A DNA stretch of 6,150 nucleotides from Deltaproteobacteria bacterium. GTDB taxonomy: Bacteria > Bdellovibrionota > FAC87 > UBA2466. Positions within the stretch are counted from its first letter, which is position 1, and the number at the start of each line of letters is the position of its first letter. The stretch spans positions 1-6,150 of the forward strand of contig JABMMY010000179.1 in assembly GCA_013205415.1 (NCBI GenBank), written 5' to 3'. Below are positions 1 through 5,907 of the stretch, in pieces. The notes beneath the pieces are model-generated. The model made no database searches and was not told the origin of the DNA. It saw only the letters and a list, made by a program, of their open reading frames with translations. Made by a program: the position numbers and the translations under genes.

Positions 1-1
1 G

Positions 2-190
2 TGATATAGAGGTGGCTATTGGTGTGGTTATTGAGTTGGGTTATATAGAGGTGGCCAAGGTGGAGGTCATGGCGGTGGCGATCGAAATCGTAGCGATCGA
101 GAGGATCGAGGCAATGACCGAGGCAATGACGGGAATCGCGGTCGTGGAGGCAGTGGCGGCGACCATGATGATGAAGGTGGCAACTACTAA
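2..190 (+). pseudogene. C-terminal tail of a Gly/Arg-rich protein, reading frame interrupted (partial)
   Basis: Read in the frame that ends with TAA at 188-190, bases 44-187 give a clean Gly/Arg/Asp/Asn-rich tail: YRGGQGGGHGGG, then RGND twice, then GNRGRGGSGG, ending EGGNY. Tails of this kind follow the RRM domain in small bacterial Gly-rich RNA-binding proteins, but no RRM lies in the window, so that identity is inference. The same frame is still Gly-rich upstream (RGG, then YWCGY) but contains TGA at 2-4 and 32-34, and no start codon follows the second stop. The gene is therefore decayed, shifted into another frame, or misread here. Another frame stays open from base 3 to 200, but its Val/Ile/Glu/Ala/Met-rich product looks like a shifted reading of Gly codons. 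The terminator just downstream supports a plus-strand transcript ending here. Confidence 0.5.
107..130 (+). repeat. Perfect 12-bp tandem duplication in the Gly-rich tail
   Basis: The 12-mer CGAGGCAATGAC occurs twice back to back (107-118 and 119-130) and encodes Arg-Gly-Asn-Asp twice in the Gly-rich frame. A longer, diverged 39-nt (13-codon) repeat begins at 4 and 43 and shares the 13-mer ATATAGAGGTGGC. Both repeat lengths are multiples of three, as expected for a low-complexity coding tail that changes length by slippage. Confidence 0.7.
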
Positions 191-210
191 GTTCGCATAA
201 AAAAAACTTT

Positions 211-247
211 AAAAAACCCGGAGCTCTGAGCGAGTCCCGGGTTTTTT
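211..247. terminator. Bidirectional intrinsic terminator
   Basis: AAAAAACCCGG (211-221) pairs perfectly with CCGGGTTTTTT (237-247). A small inner CTC/GAG pairing (224-226 with 232-234) lies in the 15-nt loop. A T run follows on the plus strand (242-248) and an A run precedes the GC part, so the hairpin has a U-tract in both directions. It sits between two convergent reading frames, the Gly-rich tail ending at 190 and the DUF155 gene ending at 255, and can terminate both. Confidence 0.88.
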
Positions 248-254
248 TATTTTC

Positions 255-1037
255 CTAGCGTTTATGAATGAGCGCTAAAACAATCTCAAAGAAGATTAGA
301 AACACTACAGAGGCTTCAAGAATCGCAGTTCGTCTGTTTGAGGTGAAGTCGGCCAAAATTTCAATATTATCTTGAATCAAACTTAACTTTCTATCTAGCG
401 TCCGAAAGCGAATTTCAATATCAAAGTTAGCCTGAAGCTCTTTAAAGATCTCCTCTAGTTCTTTGCTTTTCCATGTTTCATCTGGCGGATCTAAAATAGC
501 CACATTGCTAATAATATGCTGACGAGCACTCGCAGAGGTTCCAATTAGTTTTAAAAGGCTTTTTGTTTTCAAAGAAACGGCTCCAAACGAAGCGAGGGTT
601 TGCATAAAAGCAGACGCTTCATTTAGCATTCGATCGGCCAGTGCTTCAAAGTATTCTAAGGCTGCAGATTGCCCCACTGAAATAGCAATGAGTCGCAAGA
701 GATCAAGAGAAAGTTCCTTTACCTCCACATATTCAAACGCAACTCTATTTGGAAAATCACCGACATTAATTTGATAAGTTTCAGTAGTAGGATTCGGTAG
801 GCCATTTCCCAGAACCGTTTTTATCTTATTCATTTCAATTTCGACCTGTTCATTGGACATATTAAAAAAAACAAGACAGCCGAAACGATAAATAAATAGA
901 TAGGTATTTTCCCCGTATTGAAGTCTTAATTCTTGAGGAGAACTATCAACTACACGACCCGAAAGCACCGAACGAATACTTTTAATGTGAATCGAATCGT
1001 ATAAGTTAATGGCCTGCATTAGATAACCACTTGCCAT
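255..1037 (-). CDS. DUF155 / RMD1 (RMND1) family protein with C-terminal membrane anchor
   Basis: This 260-residue protein resembles the DUF155/RMD1 family (COG1723), whose eukaryotic members (yeast RMD1, human RMND1) are inner-membrane proteins linked to mitochondrial translation. The bacterial role is not established. Visible landmarks are a beta-rich N-terminal part with YLFIYRFGCLVFF at about 46-58, a helical middle with IAISVGQSAALEYFE at about 117-131, the family-like DPPDETWKSKELEEIF at 183-198, and LDRKLSLIQDNIEIL at 214-228. One hydrophobic helix at about 239-257 (ILEASVVFLIFFEIVLALI) is followed by HKR, fitting a tail anchor with the bulk of the protein in the cytoplasm. The first ATG is used; a GAGGGG lies 11 nt upstream (1049-1054), somewhat far for a Shine-Dalgarno site. 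The gene is divergent from the barrel gene at 1096 and ends on the shared terminator. Confidence 0.82.
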   Translation of the reverse strand: MASGYLMQAINLYDSIHIKSIRSVLSGRVVDSSPQELRLQYGENTYLFIYRFGCLVFFNMSNEQVEIEMNKIKTVLGNGLPNPTTETYQINVGDFPNRVAFEYVEVKELSLDLLRLIAISVGQSAALEYFEALADRMLNEASAFMQTLASFGAVSLKTKSLLKLIGTSASARQHIISNVAILDPPDETWKSKELEEIFKELQANFDIEIRFRTLDRKLSLIQDNIEILADFTSNRRTAILEASVVFLIFFEIVLALIHKR

Positions 1038-1048
1038 AAATTTATCAT

Positions 1049-1054
1049 CCCCTC
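1049..1054 (-). promoter_or_regulatory. Probable ribosome binding site of the DUF155 gene
   Basis: On the minus strand the sequence is GAGGGG, 11 nt before the ATG at 1037. It is purine-rich and matches the anti-SD core, but the spacing is long. It is the only SD-like sequence before this start and indicates a real 5' leader, unlike the genes with a -10 box next to the ATG. Confidence 0.5.
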
Positions 1055-1059
1055 TATTT

Positions 1060-1088
1060 TTGAAAATCTATATAAACTAGCATATAAT
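1060..1088 (+). promoter_or_regulatory. Sigma70-type promoter of the outer-membrane barrel gene
   Basis: TTGAAA at 1060-1065 is separated by exactly 17 bp from a perfect TATAAT at 1083-1088. The expected start of transcription, about 7 nt after the -10 box, falls at 1095-1096, on the A of the ATG. The mRNA should therefore be leaderless or nearly so. No purine-rich SD lies between the -10 box and the ATG. The element fills the 58-bp gap to the divergent DUF155 gene, so the two promoters probably overlap. Confidence 0.75.
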
Positions 1089-1095
1089 ACTATGT

Positions 1096-1707
1096 ATGAT
1101 TACACGCACGAACCAAACAATCATGACTCTCTGCATTTTATTGGCTTCGATAATATCGGTGCGAAGTGAAGCCCATTTTCTCGAGGTGTTTGCCAAGGCC
1201 TCAGCCTCAAAAAACTTTATCGATAAGGACAGCTATTCGATCAGTGTTTCTGGTGCCACTGGCTTAGCTATTTTACTGATTCCACAAATAAGAGTTGAGG
1301 GACGTTATACCGTTGTGAGTAGTTTGCAAAATCAACTGCATGTAGGAAGTCCTTCAGTGATCGCAACTCTGAATGATATTAAAACAGAAACTAATATTTA
1401 TAGTGTGGGTCTAGACATCGATCTTTTAAGTGATAAATATGCCATCCAACCTTTTGTGTTTTTAGGAGCGGGTTATGTGGAATCACTTCGCTCCTATTTT
1501 GTAACACCCGCCGGAAACAGTTCGGCAACTTTAATTAATGAACCCAAAACGATGGGAATTTCTGCAAATATAGGCGCAGGAATTAGAATTCGTATTGCTA
1601 AATCGGTTGCCTTTGAAGCTGAAGCTTATGGTTATGGTATTGATCCTCAAAAACCAGATCCCCTAATTAATCTTTATGGGAATGTGGGTATTCGCATTTT
1701 CATGTAG
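1096..1707 (+). CDS. Small outer-membrane beta-barrel protein with signal peptide
   Basis: This 203-residue predicted exported protein has an N-terminal signal: a short polar start, a hydrophobic core TLCILLASIISV at about 11-22, and a likely signal-peptidase site after SEA at about residue 26. The rest is a run of amphipathic beta strands with alternating hydrophobic residues and many Gly/Ser/Tyr, for example YSVGLDIDLL, YAIQPFVFLGAGYVESL, MGISANIGAGIRIRI, VAFEAEAYGYGI and LYGNVGIRIF. This is the pattern of an 8-stranded OmpA/OmpW-like barrel in the outer membrane. The C-terminal Phe typical of such proteins is followed here by one Met. No specific function is recognisable. The start at 1096 fits the promoter just upstream, which predicts a leaderless message; Met10 (1123) is an alternative with no SD. 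The stop codon overlaps the end of convergent rarA by 8 bp. Confidence 0.78.
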   Translation: MITRTNQTIMTLCILLASIISVRSEAHFLEVFAKASASKNFIDKDSYSISVSGATGLAILLIPQIRVEGRYTVVSSLQNQLHVGSPSVIATLNDIKTETNIYSVGLDIDLLSDKYAIQPFVFLGAGYVESLRSYFVTPAGNSSATLINEPKTMGISANIGAGIRIRIAKSVAFEAEAYGYGIDPQKPDPLINLYGNVGIRIFM

Positions 1708-2983
1708 AAGATTTATCACGGCGAAGACTTAAAAATTCTTGAAATTTTTTCTCACTCCCTCGTGCCGTAGGAACGTAGAACCTTTTCCCCTTTATTTTCT
1801 CAGGTAAAAATTGCGCCTGAACCCAGCCCCCTTCGTGGTCATGGGGGGAATCATAACCCTTTCCGTAACCCCAGCTTTTCATCATTGAGGTATGCGCATT
1901 CCTAACCGCGAGTGGAATTTCTAGTCCACCAGATTTTTTTACCTCCTCAATAGCATCATTAATCGCTTGATAGCTTCGATTGCTTTTTTCAGAGCAGGCC
2001 AAATAGGTGGTGGCCTGTGCGAGTGGAATTCTCGCCTCGGGCATTCCTAAAGCATGAACGGCTTGAAAACAACTGGTGGCGAGCATGAGTCCCGCAGGAT
2101 TGGCATTGCCGATATCCTCAGAAGCAAGAATCACAAGTCTTCGCGCAATAAAAACGGGATCCTCTCCCCCCTCGAGCATTCTGGCTAAATAATAAACGGC
2201 CGCATCGGGGTCACTTCCGCGAACGCTTTTTATGAAAGCAGAAATAGTATCGTAATGGCTCTCCGATTTTTTGTCGTAATAAAGAGATTGAGCTTGAGTG
2301 ACCTCATCAAAATCTTTGATTTCAATTTTTTCAGAGGAGGTAGAGGCTAAGCAAACATGGTCTAAAAGATTTAAGGCTTTTCTAGCATCTCCCTGTGCAC
2401 AGGCGGCAATTCTTTCTAATACCTCTGGAGTGACATTTTCGGGAGCCGATCGCGTAAGAACAGCAATAAGCTCCTCAGATTGTAGCGCATTAAACTTGTA
2501 GATAATACAACGAGAAGCAATGGCATTATTAATTTCAAAAGAGGGGTTTTCCGTTGTGGCACCAATAAAACGAATGCTTCCCTCCTCTAAAAAAGGAAGA
2601 AGCACATCCTGTTGAGATTTATTAAGACGGTGAACCTCGTCAATAAAAAGAATATAAGCGGGTCTGCCTCCTCGAAAGGCCAATCGCGATCTTTCTAAAA
2701 CCTCCTTAATTTCTTTCACACCAGAGGTTACTGCAGAGAGTGTTTCAAAGTGTCTTTGAGTATTTTTTGCAATTAGGGAGGCCAATGTTGTTTTCCCTGT
2801 GCCGGGCGGGCCCCAGAAAATAAAACCACACCATCTATCGGTTAATAATAATTTTTTAAAGCGATCGTTTAAAAAATGGGTTTGGCCGACTACCTCAGAA
2901 AAATCTTGTGGTCGAGCCCGTAGTGCCAAAGGGGTATCGGCAGAGCCAGCAGAAAAAAGAGAATCTTGAGAATCAAAAGCCAT
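1700..2983 (-). CDS. rarA: Replication-associated recombination protein A (RarA/MgsA), AAA+ ATPase
   Basis: RarA (MgsA; eukaryotic WRNIP1/Mgs1) is a cytoplasmic clamp-loader-like AAA+ ATPase that acts at stalled replication forks and on single-stranded DNA ends. Numbered from the ATG at 2983 (427 residues), the protein shows LFS and TPLALRARP near the start, VVGQ at about 32-35, Walker A GPPGTGKTT at 58-66, AVTSGVKEIKE at about 84-94, Walker B ILFIDEVHR at 111-119, sensor 1 GATTENPSF at 141-149, SR near 157-158, sensor 2 GDARKALNLLD at 198-208, and the C-terminal SVRGSDPDAAVYYLARM, SEDIGNANP and GYGKGYDSPHDHEGGW motifs. All core motifs are intact. A longer ATG at 3019 would add 12 residues. 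The inner ATG is preferred because family proteins begin close to the LF...PL.R.RP motif and a TATATA lies 6 nt before it. Neither start has a good SD. Confidence 0.95.
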   Translation of the reverse strand: MAFDSQDSLFSAGSADTPLALRARPQDFSEVVGQTHFLNDRFKKLLLTDRWCGFIFWGPPGTGKTTLASLIAKNTQRHFETLSAVTSGVKEIKEVLERSRLAFRGGRPAYILFIDEVHRLNKSQQDVLLPFLEEGSIRFIGATTENPSFEINNAIASRCIIYKFNALQSEELIAVLTRSAPENVTPEVLERIAACAQGDARKALNLLDHVCLASTSSEKIEIKDFDEVTQAQSLYYDKKSESHYDTISAFIKSVRGSDPDAAVYYLARMLEGGEDPVFIARRLVILASEDIGNANPAGLMLATSCFQAVHALGMPEARIPLAQATTYLACSEKSNRSYQAINDAIEEVKKSGGLEIPLAVRNAHTSMMKSWGYGKGYDSPHDHEGGWVQAQFLPEKIKGKRFYVPTARGSEKKFQEFLSLRRDKSST

Positions 2984-2989
2984 CCTAGG

Positions 2990-2995
2990 TATATA
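2990..2995 (-). promoter_or_regulatory. Candidate -10 box of rarA, 6 nt before the inner ATG
   Basis: TATATA on the minus strand ends 6 nt before the ATG at 2983, placing the predicted transcription start on that A (+1). No convincing -35 is found 16-18 bp upstream, so the call is tentative. If real, it rules out translation from the ATG at 3019 and makes rarA leaderless. Confidence 0.4.
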
Positions 2996-3056
2996 GACCG
3001 GTTTCGTGATTAAAGGCATTGAGATTTTTTGTGGTTTGTTCTTTTGAGGAGATCGC

Positions 3057-3062
3057 TATAAT
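3057..3062 (+). promoter_or_regulatory. Candidate -10 box of lptF
   Basis: A perfect TATAAT stands 8 nt before the ATG at 3071, so transcription should start at about 3069-3071. The -35 region is weak (TTTGTT at 3035-3040, 16-bp spacer). AGGGG lies only 2 nt before the ATG, too close to act as a normal SD, while GAGGAG at 3046-3051 lies upstream of the -10 box and would not be transcribed. The gap to rarA is 51-87 bp depending on the rarA start. Confidence 0.55.
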
Positions 3063-3070
3063 CAGGGGTT

Positions 3071-4195
3071 ATGAAGGTTGAAAAACGCAGTGTCCTATCT
3101 TGGTATCTTACCAAATACATGGCCGTGGAGATTTTAGGAAGTTTCCTGATGGGAACTGCCATCTTTCTTCTTATCATGCTCACATTTCAGGCGATTCGTC
3201 TCAGTGAGTTTGTGGTGGTTCATCAAGTGCCCATGAAAGATGTGGGGCGTATCTCAGTTTACCTAATGCTGTCCTTTTTGCCGATAGCGGTCCCTATCGC
3301 ATTTTTATTTGCGATATTGATGGGGATTTCAAGAGCCAATACTGAAGGCGAGATTATTGCGCTTCAAGCCAATGGGATTAGTTTGACTCAGCTATTTATT
3401 CCGCTTGGAATTTTTTCTATTTTTGTGACGCTGGTGACGTTGTATGCCTCTTTATATTCTGTGCCACAGGGAAATAGAAAGTTTGAACTCTTAATTGAAA
3501 AACTAGGTAATGAACATGCCGTCGCAGCGTTAAAGCCTGGGGTTTTTCAGGAGGGATTTTTTGGATTGGTATTATTTGCAGAAAAAATTATCCCAGTAAA
3601 AAACGAATTAAAAAAAGTTTTTATTTACGACGAAAGAGACGAAGAAAATCCACTGGTGATCACTGCACAGGCGGGGGTTTTGCGAACCGTTCCGGAAAAA
3701 GGATTTTTAACTTTACGGCTCACACAGGGCACGATTTTTATGGATAAGAGGTCCCCAGAGGCAGCTCAGCAAAAAATTGATTACGATGTTTACGATATTA
3801 ATTTAGAGATCGGAGAGCACGGTGGATCATGGAGAGAATATAGTCCCCCGTCCTTTAATTTTATGCAGCTCAAAACAAGACTAAAGGAAACGATTCCAGA
3901 TCCGCCCATGCACAGAAAACTAGAGGTGGAATTACATAGAAGATTTTCATTGTCGTTTGCCTGTATCGTGTTTGCGGTGCTGGGATTTTTTATAGGAACC
4001 ATGAGCCACCGGGGCATTCGTAGTACCGCCGTTATTTTATGTTTGGTCGTAGCATTAGTGTATTGGTTGGCTTATGTCGGGGCTAATGCTTTAGCCTTAA
4101 CGGGTTGGGTAGCGCCATGGGCTGGCGTTTGGGCTCCCAATATTGTGTTTGGTCTTTTGGGTCTATGGATGTATCGAAAACAGCTAGTATTATAG
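3071..4195 (+). CDS. lptF: LptF/LptG (YjgP/YjgQ) family lipopolysaccharide export permease
   Basis: This 374-residue inner-membrane permease should be a transmembrane subunit of the LptB2FG ABC transporter, which extracts LPS from the inner membrane and passes it to LptC. The architecture is complete: TM1 about 20-40, TM2-TM3 about 60-84 and 105-130, a periplasmic beta-jellyroll domain at about 135-285, and three C-terminal TM helices at about 293-310, 318-340 and 350-368. ANTEGEIIALQANGIS at 89-104 is the cytoplasmic coupling-helix region that contacts LptB. ELHRRFSLSFACIVFAVLG at 287-305 is the typical entry to TM4. The SEF/RANTEGE pattern looks nearer LptF than LptG, but the subfamily call is uncertain. 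No second lptF/lptG-type gene adjoins it; rarA is divergent and the next gene is convergent, so the partner and lptB must lie elsewhere. Confidence 0.92.
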   Translation: MKVEKRSVLSWYLTKYMAVEILGSFLMGTAIFLLIMLTFQAIRLSEFVVVHQVPMKDVGRISVYLMLSFLPIAVPIAFLFAILMGISRANTEGEIIALQANGISLTQLFIPLGIFSIFVTLVTLYASLYSVPQGNRKFELLIEKLGNEHAVAALKPGVFQEGFFGLVLFAEKIIPVKNELKKVFIYDERDEENPLVITAQAGVLRTVPEKGFLTLRLTQGTIFMDKRSPEAAQQKIDYDVYDINLEIGEHGGSWREYSPPSFNFMQLKTRLKETIPDPPMHRKLEVELHRRFSLSFACIVFAVLGFFIGTMSHRGIRSTAVILCLVVALVYWLAYVGANALALTGWVAPWAGVWAPNIVFGLLGLWMYRKQLVL

Positions 4196-4273
4196 ACAAA
4201 AGCCGGCTTAAATGGGAATTTGGTGAGTCACAGCCTCAGAACGACCTAGATCACACACGAGCCAGCTGCGTCA

Positions 4274-4302
4274 AATAGGACATTCATTGAATGTTGCCTA
4301 TT
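4274..4302. terminator. Strong bulged hairpin between convergent genes, possible terminator without U-tract
   Basis: AATAGG (4274-4279) pairs with CCTATT (4297-4302), and ACATTC (4280-4285) pairs with GAATGT (4289-4294) around an ATT loop. That makes 12 bp with a 2-nt bulge (TG, 4295-4296). It lies in the 149-bp gap between the ends of lptF and the Cys-rich gene. No run of T follows on either strand, so it is not a canonical intrinsic terminator. It may protect 3' ends or slow RNA polymerase. CCTATTG is repeated in tandem at 4297-4310. Confidence 0.4.
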
Positions 4303-4344
4303 GCCTATTGTTCAAACTCAATACTTTCAAGACGGATTTCTAAT

Positions 4345-4611
4345 CTACTTTTCGGCTTTTTTATCTGCCTGGCCCTTGTTTATAGCAGCCTTACACCCTT
4401 CAGAAAATTTGAAACGCCGACTTCCTTTTTTGTAGGCATGCAGACACTTCAATAGTCCAGTGCCAACTTTTTTGTTGCCGCAATTTGCGGTGGCAGCATC
4501 GGCTGCGCAGGCCGTGTTGATTGCTTCTTTATCAGCGTTTATCGTTTCATCAGCACTAAATACAGAAAATGAGAATAAAAGAGCGACGGTAACTAAAGTG
4601 ACCTTATACAT
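4345..4611 (-). CDS. Small secreted protein with one GLG1-like cysteine-rich repeat
   Basis: This 88-residue protein begins with a clear signal peptide: MYK, hydrophobic core VTLVTVALLFSFSVF, and a likely cleavage after FSA at residue 20. The mature part has four cysteines at 35, 44, 56 and 73 in the arrangement ACAADAATANC, then LLKCLHAYKKG, then FSEGCKAAI. That matches the cysteine-rich GLG1 repeat (Golgi apparatus protein 1 repeat), normally CxxD...C...CL...C, in a single copy and presumably with two disulfides in the periplasm. A charged Lys-rich tail (GQADKKAEK) ends it. Bacterial proteins with this repeat are mostly uncharacterised and I infer no function. A textbook SD, AAGGAG, sits 6 nt before the ATG. 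The gene lies 171 bp downstream of the DUF4143 ATPase on the same strand, too far to assume one operon. Confidence 0.75.
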   Translation of the reverse strand: MYKVTLVTVALLFSFSVFSADETINADKEAINTACAADAATANCGNKKVGTGLLKCLHAYKKGSRRFKFSEGCKAAINKGQADKKAEK

Positions 4612-4617
4612 GGCGAT

Positions 4618-4623
4618 CTCCTT
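4618..4623 (-). promoter_or_regulatory. Canonical Shine-Dalgarno site of the Cys-rich gene
   Basis: On the minus strand AAGGAG lies 6 nt before the ATG at 4611. It is the best SD in the window and confirms that start. It also shows that the genome uses ordinary SD-led initiation as well as the apparently leaderless starts elsewhere in the window. Confidence 0.85.
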
Positions 4624-4782
4624 GTATTAAAATAAAATAAATAGTTTATTCACTAGTATTAATGGTACTCATTCGGCCATCATCGGCAACAATTTTTTAA
4701 AATACAAAATACGTTTTATACCTCAACTCGACCCAATACCCCCTCCATTGATTGCCATTTTGATGTTAATGCTAGGATTATT

Positions 4783-5904
4783 TTACCAAACTGGAATGCG
4801 AAAGAGGTCCAGCGGAGAGAGAACCTTAATTCCATCATGTTCATAGGGTTTATCTAATTTAAAAACGACCTGATATGATTTCTGCGGCCGAAGTTTTTTT
4901 GTATACATTTTTAATGAGGGGTCAATTTTGCCGTCCGACAGTTTTACTTCATAGAGTTCGATCACCTTTCTATCTTTGATAATTGCAAAATCAACCTCAT
5001 TTCCGTCCTTGTCACGAATGAATTGAAGGTCTATGCGCTCGCCAAGTGCATCTTGGAGAAAATGAATACGCTTCAGCAAATGGCACGCGACAAGATTTTC
5101 TGCTTTTGCCGCGTCGCTTTGAACCTCTCCAGTATCATAGAGGTAGACTTTTGGTTGTTTTAGCGTCGAGCGGGCTATTTTATAGGAAAACGGACGAAGA
5201 ACAAAAGTATAATACATCGTCTCCAAGACCGCTAGCCAATGTTTGGCAGTCAGTGGAGAGATCTCTAAATCGTTAGCTAGATTTGACAACGCAATAGGGG
5301 AACCCACACGTTCTTTAATTAGATCGCTAAATAAGGAGAGTGTTTGTATATCTTTAACAAATTCAAGATCGCGAATATCTTCTTTAATTAAACGTTCGTA
5401 GCGATCTCTTCGCCACCTCGCGGCCTCCACCTTGTCTTGAGAGAGAAAGGGTTCGGGAAATCCGCCAAATTCTAACAATGTCTTTAGGGTATTCTCATCG
5501 CATTTTTGGTTCGGATTTTCATCAAGAGTAAAAGGATGTAGTCGCCAATGATGGTATCTGCCCTGTAGAGAGTCTCCTCCTCGGCGGTATACGTCCAGCC
5601 TAGCACTACCGGTAATTAGGAATTTTCGTTGTTTTTTTTCTACGTCATATATTCCCTTAATCCAAGACTTCCAATTCTTTTTTTTATGCAATTCGTCAAA
5701 AACAAGAAAATCTGTTTCCTTATTCCACAATCGCTTTTGAATAGTGCTTCTGTGTTCTGGATTATCCCAATTGAGATAGGTGGCGTTTTCATACCCAGAC
5801 ATTATTTTCTCCGCCAGTGTAGTCTTTCCAACCTGGCGAGGACCCGCAAGGAACACCATCTTTTTTTTGAGATCTTTTTCGATAGGCGAATGTAGGTACC
5901 GCAT
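4783..5904 (-). CDS. AAA_14 / DUF4143 family ATPase with nuclease-like C-terminal domain
   Basis: This 373-residue protein has the two-part AAA_14 (PF13173-like) plus DUF4143 (PF13635-like) layout. The N-terminal RYLHSPIEKDL is typical, followed by Walker A GPRQVGKTT at 21-29, Walker B FLVFDEL at 66-72, sensor-like ITGSARLD at 97-104, SLQGRYHHWRLHPFTLDE at 112-129, and GGFPEP at 147-152. A winged-helix-like stretch (PIALSNLANDLEISPLTAKHWLAVLE) covers about 203-228. The C-terminal part has E269 and GNEVDF...YEVK (D305, E319, K321), the shape of a PD-(D/E)XK nuclease fold. The family is widespread, often mobile and of unclear function; DNA-related roles and toxin-antitoxin-like behaviour are speculation. 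The protein appears full length or short by only a few N-terminal residues. There is no SD before the ATG, an in-frame TAG lies three codons upstream, and the putative IS tip begins 3 bp upstream. Confidence 0.9.
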   Translation of the reverse strand: MRYLHSPIEKDLKKKMVFLAGPRQVGKTTLAEKIMSGYENATYLNWDNPEHRSTIQKRLWNKETDFLVFDELHKKKNWKSWIKGIYDVEKKQRKFLITGSARLDVYRRGGDSLQGRYHHWRLHPFTLDENPNQKCDENTLKTLLEFGGFPEPFLSQDKVEAARWRRDRYERLIKEDIRDLEFVKDIQTLSLFSDLIKERVGSPIALSNLANDLEISPLTAKHWLAVLETMYYTFVLRPFSYKIARSTLKQPKVYLYDTGEVQSDAAKAENLVACHLLKRIHFLQDALGERIDLQFIRDKDGNEVDFAIIKDRKVIELYEVKLSDGKIDPSLKMYTKKLRPQKSYQVVFKLDKPYEHDGIKVLSPLDLFRIPVW

Positions 5905-5907
5905 AGA

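Noticed and set aside
2..34. TGA read as glycine (alternative code as in Gracilibacteria/Absconditabacteria)
   Set aside because: The two in-frame TGA codons fall where Gly is expected, but rarA ends normally at a TGA, no other gene needs TGA recoding, and LPS transport and outer-membrane genes do not fit those lineages.
12..200. Val/Ile/Ala-rich 62-codon reading frame starting with GTG
   Set aside because: Its composition is what a shifted reading of GGT/GGC-rich Gly codons gives, it runs past the TAA of the Gly-rich frame, and there is no credible start signal.
2298..2501. Plus-strand open frame of 67 codons inside rarA
   Set aside because: It lies opposite highly conserved AAA+ coding sequence, has no SD or recognisable motifs, and is best explained as a shadow.
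3790..4017. Minus-strand open frame of 75 codons inside lptF
   Set aside because: It is opposite the conserved C-terminal region of the permease, with no start signal and no family resemblance.
4612..4782. AT-rich spacer between the ATPase and the Cys-rich gene
   Set aside because: Apart from the SD at 4618-4623 I could not find a convincing promoter or hairpin terminator; candidate -10 boxes there lack a supporting -35.
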